Shown here: positions 1 to 5,829 of the stretch, piece by piece
How the letters are laid out: each line of letters begins with the position of its first letter
Numbering within the stretch: the stretch's first letter is position 1
Origin: Opitutia bacterium
Lineage (GTDB): Bacteria > Verrucomicrobiota > Verrucomicrobiia > Opitutales > Seribacteraceae
Reading direction: 5' to 3'
Assembly (NCBI GenBank): GCA_018695085.1
Contig: JABHOU010000086.1
Location: forward strand, 1-6,170
DNA length: 6,170 nt
Program-made: the position numbers and the translations under genes
The notes under the pieces: model-generated
Databases searched by the model: none
Told to the model about the DNA's origin: nothing
What the model saw: only the letters and a program-made list of their open reading frames with translations

Positions 1-214
1 AGCGTAGGCGGCCCTTGGCCTTTTCCGGTTGCGCTGTCACTTGGGGAATTTCCTTGGCTCCCTTTCGTGAAGGTAGCATGCCCCGCAGGCGAAACCAGAG
101 GTCGAAGCCAACGTAATAGGCATAGAGGGACAGCGCTGCCAGCACAGGCATCAGGGATCCTCCTTTTTCCCATACTTCTAGGAACTGTTGCCAAAAACTT
201 GGTGAGAGGTTCAT
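1..214 (-). CDS. ExbB-type proton channel protein, N-terminal part (second ExbB of a TonB2-like system)
   Basis: This partial gene has its 5' end in the window and runs off the left edge after 71 codons. It starts at the ATG at 214-212, which overlaps the TGA of the preceding ExbB/TtpC-like gene (ATGA). The visible protein begins MNLSPSFWQQFLEVWEKGGS. A hydrophobic stretch at about residues 20-40 (LMPVLAALSLYAYYVGFDLW) follows, then a basic segment (RLRGMLPSRKGAK) suited to the cytoplasmic side. This layout, a short amphipathic start and one early membrane helix with no signal peptide, fits the short ExbB2-type MotA/TolQ/ExbB proteins of about 170 residues. Such proteins work with ExbD to use the proton gradient to energise TonB. 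The conserved channel helices would lie outside the window, so the family call rests on the N-terminus and on position directly after a TtpC-like gene. The ribosome-binding site is weak (GGAA about 5 bases before ATG), so translation probably depends on coupling. Confidence 0.72.
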   Translation of the reverse strand, partial: MNLSPSFWQQFLEVWEKGGSLMPVLAALSLYAYYVGFDLWFRLRGMLPSRKGAKEIPQVTAQPEKAKGRLR

Positions 215-1641
215 GTTGTTTCCATTTCCTTTTCGACCTTCTTTCCGCTTGGCTTGTTGCCGTTTCCGTTGGCGGCGAGATTTACCAATCGCGAGGCGAA
301 GGTTTCCATTTTAGCGACTAATCCCTGTAGCCTTCTGGAGAGTAAGGCATGTACGATGAGTGAGGGTATCGCCGTTATCAGACCAAACTTAGTGGTTACC
401 AAAGCTTCCGATATGCCACGAGCCAATTCGCTTTCCTCCGGGTTTGCGAAGTTGGTGATCTGGCGAAAGACGTCGATCATGCCCGTGACGGTGCCGAGCA
501 GACCCAGTAGGGGAGCGGTGGCCGCGGTGACCGCAATGAGGGGCAAGGCCTTTTCCAAACGCACTTGGGCATCAATGATTCGTTCGTATAGAATTTCCTC
601 CAATATTTCAGCTTTTCTGCCCATGTTTTCCTTTGCCGCGATCCGCAACTGCTCAAAAGGTCCCTGAAAGGATTCATGAAGAGATGCGCCTCGGGTAGGT
701 GTTCTTACGCGCAAAATTTGAATGGCTTTGAAAAAAGCAATGATTACCGATAAGCCTGCGAAGAGCAGTATGGGGTAAATCCAAATGCCTCCCTTTTGCA
801 GTTCCTCGAGCAGCGTGGGTTCGCCCATCTCCATGACCAAGGCCTTCCCAAGGGTAGGATCGAGAGGGAGTGTGATATCGGACTCCGTGTTGCCTATGAG
901 TGCCGATTGAACGACCGAGGCTATTGCCTCTGGAGTGGAGAGAAGTCGAGCTGCGGGGATGTTCCTTGCGAGCGCCGGGGTGAGGTCGCCTTCGTCGCCC
1001 TCGTCACCCCGGTGGGGCTTTTCCACGATCCCTGAAGCCCCGCCGGATTCGGCGAAAAAAGTTAGGGGACCTAGGGTGAGGAAGGTGCCGGTCTTTCTTT
1101 CTCCCTCAGGTGGCACTATGGTTTCGCCTTCAAGTATTTGTCCTCCGAAGGATGCCTGCAAAGTTTTCAAGGACAGTCGAGCCACACGAATCTCTGCGGC
1201 AATGTCTTCTGCCGCGGAAGAGGTGCTCTTGGGGGTGGTGAGAGCCTTGGCCAGTGGTTCCGCTAGTTCGGCCTTGATGGGGTTCGGTAGACCGTTTCGC
1301 CAACTGCGAACATAGTCGCGCAACAAACCGAGGTTTGCTCCGAGATCGTTTTCCGCTTCTTCCACGTCTCGTCGCAATTCGATAAGGCCTGCTTCGCGGT
1401 TGTCGCGAAGCCGAAGTCGGCGGTCGAATTCTTCCCGTTTCTCACGGGCATCTCGCTCCAAGGCGTTCAATTCGCGAACGAGTGGAAGTTTTTCTTTTTC
1501 TATTGTTTGCCGCAGTTCGGAGAGGCGTTGCAGGGCACTGTCCAAGTCACGTTTGGCGCCTGCTCGAACATCAGTGATGTTGACGCCGAAAGCAGTGTTT
1601 ACAACCAGCAAACAAACCATGAAGCCTGCGAGTCGCTTCAT
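211..1641 (-). CDS. TtpC-like MotA/TolQ/ExbB proton channel protein with periplasmic coiled-coil extension
   Basis: The protein has 476 residues, far longer than classical ExbB (about 240). Residues 1-19 form a signal peptide (MKRLAGFMVCLLVVNTAFG). Residues about 27-110 are highly charged and coiled-coil-like, followed by a linker and a periplasmic part with an acidic GDEGDEGD run near 212-219. A membrane helix lies at about 286-306. The ExbB core then has two helices at about 366-389 (motif TAPLLGLLGTVTGMI) and 416-437 (TTKFGLITAIPSLI), with threonines T384 and T417 where ExbB has its channel threonines. The C-terminus is basic and cytoplasmic. This architecture matches TtpC, the extra inner-membrane component of TonB2 systems, which are known best from Vibrio. 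I chose the start at 1641: the reading frame stays open to 1776, but the signal peptide, a GGAGG 7 bases upstream and the ATGA overlap with the DUF3450 gene all support 1641. The role in energising outer-membrane import is inferred from family and context. Confidence 0.88.
   Translation of the reverse strand: MKRLAGFMVCLLVVNTAFGVNITDVRAGAKRDLDSALQRLSELRQTIEKEKLPLVRELNALERDAREKREEFDRRLRLRDNREAGLIELRRDVEEAENDLGANLGLLRDYVRSWRNGLPNPIKAELAEPLAKALTTPKSTSSAAEDIAAEIRVARLSLKTLQASFGGQILEGETIVPPEGERKTGTFLTLGPLTFFAESGGASGIVEKPHRGDEGDEGDLTPALARNIPAARLLSTPEAIASVVQSALIGNTESDITLPLDPTLGKALVMEMGEPTLLEELQKGGIWIYPILLFAGLSVIIAFFKAIQILRVRTPTRGASLHESFQGPFEQLRIAAKENMGRKAEILEEILYERIIDAQVRLEKALPLIAVTAATAPLLGLLGTVTGMIDVFRQITNFANPEESELARGISEALVTTKFGLITAIPSLIVHALLSRRLQGLVAKMETFASRLVNLAANGNGNKPSGKKVEKEMETT
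985..1011 (-). repeat. Short imperfect 9-base tandem repeat encoding an acidic Gly-Asp-Glu run
   Basis: Three approximate 9-base units (gtcgccttc, gtcgccctc, gtcaccccg on the + strand) encode the run GDEGDEGD at about residues 212-219 of the TtpC-like protein, in its periplasmic part. The unit length is a multiple of three, so a gain or loss of units would keep the frame. It is probably a flexible low-complexity linker or loop. Only about three units are present, so it may be a chance expansion. Confidence 0.45.
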
Positions 1642-2426
1642 CTCGGAGCCTCCGAGCTTTTGGTGGTCAAGGCGGGGATCGGCAGACGAAGAAAGGCCGG
1701 CAATGCTCTCTTGTTGCGAATCGCGACGCCTCGGCGAATCTCTTCGGAAAGCTCGTCCTTTCGCTTCCATTGCCAACCCTTTTGGCTTGGCGTTCCATAA
1801 CCGGCAACCGTGCCCGACTCATTGACGAAATAGGCGATGGACATACCAAAGTAGAGAACGTGGAATTCTCGAGATTTCCCGTCGTCCAGGCTGAATTCCT
1901 GTCGTTCCAAGTTTACCGACTCATGAAAGAGTTGAACGGTTTGCAGGATGGTTACGCAGGTTTCCAGTCGATCTCGGAGGGGGAGCGCGTTGCGCTTGTC
2001 GGCATTGGTTAGCTTTTCCTTATAAGACGACAACCTGTTTAGCATGGGGGTGGGGAAGGCATCCAGTGACAAGAGCAATTCGCGTTCGATTTGATTAAGT
2101 CCTACCTTCAATTCTTCGGCGGCTTTCTCGGCAGCTAGCTTCCGTTCGTTCAACTCGGTTCGTTGCCTAGATACTCCGACTGCTTCCGCCGCTGATTTTG
2201 CAAGGTTTGCGTCCAATTGCTCGATTTCCGCTTGAAGAGCGACCGCGAGGTCTTTGAGCACCGCCTTGTCCGTTTTCCAACCTGAATCCTCTTCGGAGAT
2301 CAGCTTTTCGGCATCCACCCACTCTTCAAGGATTTTGCGAGTCTCCTTGACGGTGGTCTGGGCCGCGGCGACTGAGCATACGCAAGCCAAGGCCAAGGTT
2401 GTAAAACGATTATTGAATAGGGTCAT
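1638..2426 (-). CDS. DUF3450 family secreted coiled-coil protein of a TonB2-like operon
   Basis: The protein has 262 residues. Residues 1-22 form a signal peptide ending AAA before QTT, so the protein should be periplasmic. Residues about 25-120 are helical and charged, with coiled-coil character (for example ELNERKLAAEKAAEELK). The C-terminal half carries the pattern I associate with DUF3450: REFHVLYFGMSIAYFVNESG, then GYG and KGWQWK, then EEIRRGVAIRNKRALPAFL ending in LPI. The molecular function of DUF3450 is not established. It recurs immediately upstream of TtpC-like ExbB genes, and here its TGA overlaps the ATG of such a gene. It is therefore probably a periplasmic partner of the coiled-coil part of TtpC. 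The gene is first in its block and follows a 139-base gap, so a promoter probably lies in that gap. A GAGG at 2440-2437 sits 10 bases before the ATG, a slightly long spacing. The family call is firm and the role is inference. Confidence 0.85.
   Translation of the reverse strand: MTLFNNRFTTLALACVCSVAAAQTTVKETRKILEEWVDAEKLISEEDSGWKTDKAVLKDLAVALQAEIEQLDANLAKSAAEAVGVSRQRTELNERKLAAEKAAEELKVGLNQIERELLLSLDAFPTPMLNRLSSYKEKLTNADKRNALPLRDRLETCVTILQTVQLFHESVNLERQEFSLDDGKSREFHVLYFGMSIAYFVNESGTVAGYGTPSQKGWQWKRKDELSEEIRRGVAIRNKRALPAFLRLPIPALTTKSSEAPR
1642..1656 (-). promoter_or_regulatory. Inverted repeat enclosing the Shine-Dalgarno of the TtpC-like gene
   Basis: The minus strand reads CTCGGAG-G-CTCCGAG directly before the ATG at 1641, a perfect 7-base inverted repeat with a one-base centre. 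In RNA it could form a stem of about 5-6 bp with a loop of 3-5 bases. The ribosome-binding sequence GGAGG (1653-1649, 7 bases from the ATG) lies inside it. The element sits in the last codons of the DUF3450 gene, so a ribosome finishing that gene would melt it. The repeat is seen directly; its effect on translation is inferred. Confidence 0.6.
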
Positions 2427-2437
2427 TGCAGGTAAGC

Positions 2438-2454
2438 CTCGAATCGGAATCGAG
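2438..2454 (-). promoter_or_regulatory. Small leader hairpin overlapping the probable DUF3450 ribosome-binding site
   Basis: CTCGA and TCGAG arms (5 bp) flank a 7-base loop, 11 bases upstream of the DUF3450 start codon. On the minus strand the 3' arm includes the GAG of the candidate ribosome-binding site GAGG (2440-2437). The arms are short, so chance occurrence is quite possible. Confidence 0.3.
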
Positions 2455-2504
2455 TAATTATTAGGTACAAACCTTTGCGATTAAACCTCTCTGGTCAAGG
2501 CTTT

Positions 2505-2527
2505 TTGAGACTGAATCTCAATTTGAG
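2505..2527. repeat. Three alternating TTGAG/CTCAA arms able to form two exclusive hairpins
   Basis: On the + strand TTGAG (2505-2509), CTCAA (2517-2521) and TTGAG (2523-2527) occur in a row. The middle arm can pair with either neighbour: with the left one as TTGAGA/TCTCAA (6 bp, 5-base loop), or with the right one across a single base. The element lies about 40 bases beyond the gatB stop codon. Neither fold is followed by a U tract in the minus-strand transcript, so it is not a typical terminator. It may protect or process the 3' end, bind a protein, or be chance. Confidence 0.4.
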
Positions 2528-2565
2528 GGATGCGTTACGATTCAGCTATTGGCGAGAATTTTCTC

Positions 2566-4023
2566 TCAGGTTCCAAGCTTCTTCCGCAGTATCTCGTCGA
2601 CCACCTTCGGGTTGGCTTGCCCGCGTGTAGCTTTCATGACGTAGCCTTTCAGCGCGTTAATGGCTCCTTCCTTGCCTGATCGAAACTTTTCCGTGGCGTC
2701 TGGGTCGTTTTCAATGGCTTGTTCGCAGAGGGTTTCCAGTTCGCCGGAATCGGAGGTTTGCCTGAGGCCTTTCTCCTCGACTATGTCGGCTGGCATTTTA
2801 CCGGTTGAAAAAACCTCGGGGAAAATCTCCTTGGCGATATTGCTCGATATGGAGCCGTCCTCGACCAGTGTAACGAGTTCGGCGAGATGAGCCGGAGTGA
2901 TCTTGGCATCTTCCAGAGATAGCGAACCGTTTTCTCCCGCCGTCGAGAGTTCCCTCAACAGATCGTTGACCACCCAGTTGGCCGCTTTCTTTGGTTGAGC
3001 GCAAAGCCGGGCGGTTTCCTCGTAGAATTCGCAGAGAAGTTTGTCGGGGCAAAGCGCCGAGGTTACGGAGTAGGGGAGCCCGTCTTCATCTTGGTAGCGT
3101 CGTTGTTTGTCGAAAGGCATTTCCGGAACGTCCTTTTTTAGTCGCTCGATCCACTCGTCTTCCACTCGGACGGGCATTAGGTCGGGATCGGGGAAATAGC
3201 GATAGTCGTGCGCCATTTCCTTGGTTCGCATGGCGGTGGTATAGCGTTGCTCGGGGTTCCATCGACGAGTCTCTTGGACGATGGTTCCACCCTCGAGGAG
3301 GACGGAGGTTTGCCTTTTTATTTCGTACTCTACACCGTTGCGTACACCCGAAATGGTGTTCAGGTTCTTGAGCTCCACCTTGGTTCCCAGAGTCTCGGTG
3401 CCAACGGGGCGTATGCTAACGTTGGCGTCGCAACGCAACTGTCCTTTCTCCATGTCGCAGTCGGAAATACCCGCATAGACCAAGGAGTTTCTAAGTGAGT
3501 TTAGGTAGGCAAAAACCTCTTCGGGCGAAAATAGGTCGGGCTCTGATACGATTTCCAACAAGGCTGTGCCGGCTCGGTTGTAATCGACCAAGCTGTCGTG
3601 TTCGGTATGGGTCAGTTTGCCGACGTCTTCCTCGAGGTGAATGCGGGTAAGTCGGACGCGACGATGCTTGCCCATGACCGCCGGATTTTCTCCCGGGAGT
3701 TCGATTTCGACCTGCCCGTTTTCGCAAATGGGTTGGTCGAACTGAGAAATTTGGTAATTCTTCGGCATGTCCGGATAAAAGTAGTTCTTTCGATCCCACT
3801 TGCACACCTTTGCTATATCGCAACCGAGGAGTAGACCGACCCTGATCGACTTCTCGATGGCCTCGAAATTCATTACGGGAAGCGCTCCCGGGAGACCGAG
3901 AACCACTGGGTCGGTAAGGGTATTCGGCGGTTCACCAAACCCCCGCGCCACTCTTGTGAACATCTTGGAGTTCGTGTCCACTTGAACGTGAACTTCCAGA
4001 CCTATGACTGTTTCGTATTCCAT
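2566..4023 (-). CDS. gatB: Aspartyl/glutamyl-tRNA(Asn/Gln) amidotransferase subunit B
   Basis: GatB binds the mischarged tRNA, phosphorylates its Glu or Asp side chain with ATP, and receives ammonia from GatA to form Gln-tRNA(Gln) or Asn-tRNA(Asn). The 485-residue protein has family-typical length. Visible motifs are IGLEVHVQ (7-14, with E10 and H12 of the metal/ATP site), KNYQISQFDQPI (88-99), HLEEDVGKLTH (129-139), DYNRAGTALLEIVSEPD (147-163), RCDANVS (197-203), ELKNLNT (217-223) and AHDYRYFPDPDL (271-282). The helical and YqeY-like tail (about 330-485) ends with GYVMKATRGQANPKVVDEIL, which contacts the tRNA. The frame stays open upstream to 4167, inside gatA, but the family N-terminus and an AGGGA 5 bases upstream fix the start at 4023. 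Oddity: the usual C-x-C and C-P-x-C zinc cysteines are replaced by T23, V25, D38 and V41. The gene is last in its cluster. Confidence 0.97.
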   Translation of the reverse strand: MEYETVIGLEVHVQVDTNSKMFTRVARGFGEPPNTLTDPVVLGLPGALPVMNFEAIEKSIRVGLLLGCDIAKVCKWDRKNYFYPDMPKNYQISQFDQPICENGQVEIELPGENPAVMGKHRRVRLTRIHLEEDVGKLTHTEHDSLVDYNRAGTALLEIVSEPDLFSPEEVFAYLNSLRNSLVYAGISDCDMEKGQLRCDANVSIRPVGTETLGTKVELKNLNTISGVRNGVEYEIKRQTSVLLEGGTIVQETRRWNPEQRYTTAMRTKEMAHDYRYFPDPDLMPVRVEDEWIERLKKDVPEMPFDKQRRYQDEDGLPYSVTSALCPDKLLCEFYEETARLCAQPKKAANWVVNDLLRELSTAGENGSLSLEDAKITPAHLAELVTLVEDGSISSNIAKEIFPEVFSTGKMPADIVEEKGLRQTSDSGELETLCEQAIENDPDATEKFRSGKEGAINALKGYVMKATRGQANPKVVDEILRKKLGT

Positions 4024-4028
4024 GGTTA

Positions 4029-4033
4029 TCCCT
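4029..4033 (-). promoter_or_regulatory. Ribosome-binding site of gatB, fused to the gatA stop codon
   Basis: AGGGA lies 5 bases before the gatB ATG and shares its first two bases with the TAG stop codon of gatA. It supports the start at 4023 over longer readings of the frame, and it suggests that ribosomes leaving gatA re-initiate on gatB, giving balanced subunits. Confidence 0.6.
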
Positions 4034-5498
4034 ACAGTTTGGGAACCTTTCGGCCAAAGGAATGAACCGCGTCGTAGGCGTGGGCGACGCGAAAAAGATC
4101 GGCTTCCTTGAAGGCTTGGCCGATTATATGAAGACCAACCGGAAGACCTACCCCGGTAAATCCGCAAGGCACGGAGAGAGCGGGGAGGCCGGCCAGGTTG
4201 GTGGAAATGGTGAACACGTCGCTGAGGTACATCGCGATCGGGTCCTCGCTTCGTTCTCCTTGGCGGAACGCGGGCGTGGGGGAAGTGGGAGTCAATATGG
4301 CGTCCACTTGCTCGAATGCTTTTTCGAAGTCCCGTCGAATGAGGGTTCGGGTTTTTTGGGCTTTAAGGTAGTAAGCATCATAGTAACCACTGCTTAGGGC
4401 GTAGGCTCCGAGAATGCATCGACGTTTCACCTCCTCGCCGAATCCTTCGCCACGGCTCTTTGCATAAACGTCGATGGCGTTTTCGGCTCGGTCGCTCCGG
4501 TGTGTGTAGCGTATGCCGTCGTAGCGAGCTAGGTTCGAGGACGCCTCAGCTGTTGCTATAAGGTAGTATACGGGGATTGACAGATCGGTCATGGGTAGAG
4601 AAATCTCCACGACCTCGTGACCTTCGTTACGGTAGAACTGTATGGCTTCGTCCACGAGTTGACGGACTTCGGCATCGATCCCCTCGCCAAAGAATTCCTT
4701 GGGCAGTCCGAGCTTCAATGGGCCCGGCTTTTCAGCAATGGCCTGACGGTAGTCGGGAACCTCTGAAGGGTAGCTCGTGGAGTCGAGAGGGTCGTGCCCG
4801 GAAATGGTTTGAAGGAGGAGTGCGGCGTCTTCCACGGTTTGTGAAAAGGGGCCGATTTGATCCAAGGAAGAGGCAAAGGCGGCAAGCCCGTAGCGCGAGA
4901 CCATGCCGTATGTGGGTTTCATGCCGACCACCCCGCAGAGTGCCGCGGGTTGCCGGATTGAGCCACCCGTGTCCGAGCCCAAGGTGAGGGGCGCTTCGCG
5001 AGCCGCGACCGCCGCGGCGCTGCCACCACTGCTGCCACCCGGTACGCAAGCTAGGTCCCATGGGTTGTTGGTCGCCCCATAGGCAGAGTTTTCCGTTGAG
5101 GACCCCATGGCAAACTCATCCAGATTGAGTCGCCCCCACACTAGAGCGCCCGCACGTTTAAGTTTTACTACTACTGTTGCATCGTAGGGGGATACGTAAT
5201 TTTCGAGTATGCGGCTGGCCGCAGTCAGTGGTTGCCCCTTTACCGATATGACATCCTTTACGGCAACCGGCACACCGTCCATCGGACCGAGGGATTCTCC
5301 CTTTGACCTTCTTTCGTCGGAAGCATGCGCTTGGGCCAAAAAGTCTTCGTCGTCGCGATGAAGAAACGCATGTACTTTTCCATCCACTGCTTCCGCTCGG
5401 TCGATAAAGGATCGGGCGATTTCGACGGCCGACGCTTTGCCTGTCGCAAGCGCTTCGCCGAGTTCGGCGGCAGTCATCTCGTGCAAGGTGTCCGACAT
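4032..5498 (-). CDS. gatA: Aspartyl/glutamyl-tRNA(Asn/Gln) amidotransferase subunit A (glutaminase)
   Basis: GatA is the amidase-signature subunit of GatCAB. It hydrolyses glutamine and passes ammonia through a tunnel to GatB. The protein has 488 residues, close to the usual 485. The catalytic triad is complete: K81 in PVAVKDVI, cis-Ser S156 in PGGSSGGSAAA, and nucleophile S180 in GSDTGGSIRQPA. Further family motifs are GRLNLDEFAMGSSTENSAYG (about 122-141) and, near the C-terminus, NLAGLPALSVPCGF followed by GLPVGLHIIG. The start at 5498 gives the normal family N-terminus; an internal Met at residue 8 is a less likely alternative. The 16 bases between the gatC stop and this ATG are pyrimidine-rich (CCCTCCCCTGCCAACC) and lack any Shine-Dalgarno, so translation may be coupled to gatC or leaderless-like. 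It lies between gatC and gatB in the same cluster. The protein is cytoplasmic. Confidence 0.98.
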   Translation of the reverse strand: MSDTLHEMTAAELGEALATGKASAVEIARSFIDRAEAVDGKVHAFLHRDDEDFLAQAHASDERRSKGESLGPMDGVPVAVKDVISVKGQPLTAASRILENYVSPYDATVVVKLKRAGALVWGRLNLDEFAMGSSTENSAYGATNNPWDLACVPGGSSGGSAAAVAAREAPLTLGSDTGGSIRQPAALCGVVGMKPTYGMVSRYGLAAFASSLDQIGPFSQTVEDAALLLQTISGHDPLDSTSYPSEVPDYRQAIAEKPGPLKLGLPKEFFGEGIDAEVRQLVDEAIQFYRNEGHEVVEISLPMTDLSIPVYYLIATAEASSNLARYDGIRYTHRSDRAENAIDVYAKSRGEGFGEEVKRRCILGAYALSSGYYDAYYLKAQKTRTLIRRDFEKAFEQVDAILTPTSPTPAFRQGERSEDPIAMYLSDVFTISTNLAGLPALSVPCGFTGVGLPVGLHIIGQAFKEADLFRVAHAYDAVHSFGRKVPKL

Positions 5499-5514
5499 GG
5501 TTGGCAGGGGAGGG

Positions 5515-5808
5515 CTATTCCTCGATTACCTTGGGCACCACCACTTGAGCCTGCCGTTGGGCGGGTGCATTGGCGAGAGCTTCCTCTGCGGAAAACCCGG
5601 GGCGAGCTTCATCTTGATCCCAGACGTTGTGTCGGGGGAATGCGTGAGCGGTGGGTTCGACTCCTTCGACGTCTACTTCACTGAGTCTGTCGAAGTACTT
5701 GAGGATATCTCCGAACTGGTCACGGAACTTTTCCTTTTCCTCATCGCTCAGTTCGATCCGCGCGAGGTTGGCCACGTAGCCGATGTCCATTTCTTGTGAT
5801 TCGCCCAT
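5515..5808 (-). CDS. gatC: Aspartyl/glutamyl-tRNA(Asn/Gln) amidotransferase subunit C
   Basis: GatC is the small subunit that wraps around GatA and GatB and stabilises the complex. The 97-residue length is normal. The N-terminal helical part reads DIGYVANLARIELSDEEKEK (8-27), and the C-terminal half has the family pattern EGVEPTAHAFP (48-58), DEARPGFSAEEALANAP (66-82) and the closing VPKVIEE (91-97). The start at 5808 is 21 bases after the pheT stop codon, with no clear Shine-Dalgarno in between. The Met at residue 7 is a possible shorter start, also without a good ribosome-binding site. It is followed by gatA after 16 bases. Function is clear from sequence and context; only the exact start is uncertain. 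Confidence 0.95.
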   Translation of the reverse strand: MGESQEMDIGYVANLARIELSDEEKEKFRDQFGDILKYFDRLSEVDVEGVEPTAHAFPRHNVWDQDEARPGFSAEEALANAPAQRQAQVVVPKVIEE

Positions 5809-5829
5809 TTTGTTGTCGTTAAAAGGAAT

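Larger units (their letters stand above)
2427..2565. other. Intergenic gap between gatB and the DUF3450 gene, probable operon boundary
   Basis: This is the only sizeable non-coding stretch in the window. It should hold the end of the gatB transcript and the promoter of the TonB2-like operon. I see several small inverted repeats (2438-2454, 2505-2527, 2554-2565) but none is followed by a T run in the direction of transcription, so no standard intrinsic terminator is evident. A TTGACC (2498-2493, minus) resembles a -35 box, but no good -10 box lies at the right distance. An AT-rich TAATAATTA (2463-2455, minus) lies just before the leader hairpin. Confidence 0.6.

Noticed and set aside
1642..1776. 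N-terminal extension of the TtpC-like protein by 45 residues
   Set aside because: The extension lies within the DUF3450 gene, is rich in Arg and Ser without family resemblance, and would hide the clear signal peptide that begins at the ATG at 1641 behind a strong ribosome-binding site.
1400..1825. Plus-strand Ser/Arg-rich open frame
   Set aside because: It is antisense to the coiled-coil part of the TtpC-like gene and the end of DUF3450; the Ser/Arg richness is what the reverse complement of Glu/Arg/Leu coiled-coil codons would give.
2455..2463. Possible Fur box (TAATAATTA), attractive because TonB systems are often iron-controlled
   Set aside because: Only a short AT-rich core is present, without the extended inverted symmetry of a Fur site.
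2493..2498. TTGACC as a -35 promoter box for the DUF3450 operon
   Set aside because: At 16-18 bases downstream the minus strand has no -10-like hexamer; the best candidates (TACCTA, TAATAA) are 25 or more bases away. A promoter is likely in this gap but I cannot place it.
2554..2565. GAGAA/TTCTC inverted repeat directly after the gatB stop as a terminator
   Set aside because: The loop would be only two bases, the stem is AT-rich and no T run follows on the minus strand.
2991..3371. Plus-strand open frame opposite gatB
   Set aside because: Arg-rich, no recognisable motifs, no ribosome-binding context, and the opposite strand encodes unmistakable GatB motifs.
4024..4167. N-terminal extension of GatB by 48 residues
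   Set aside because: It overlaps the gatA C-terminus in another frame. The GatB family begins at MEYETVIGLEVH, preceded by AGGGA.
4577..4987. Long plus-strand open frame opposite gatA
   Set aside because: Arg/Pro-rich translation without family resemblance, antisense to a strongly conserved essential gene; a codon-bias shadow.
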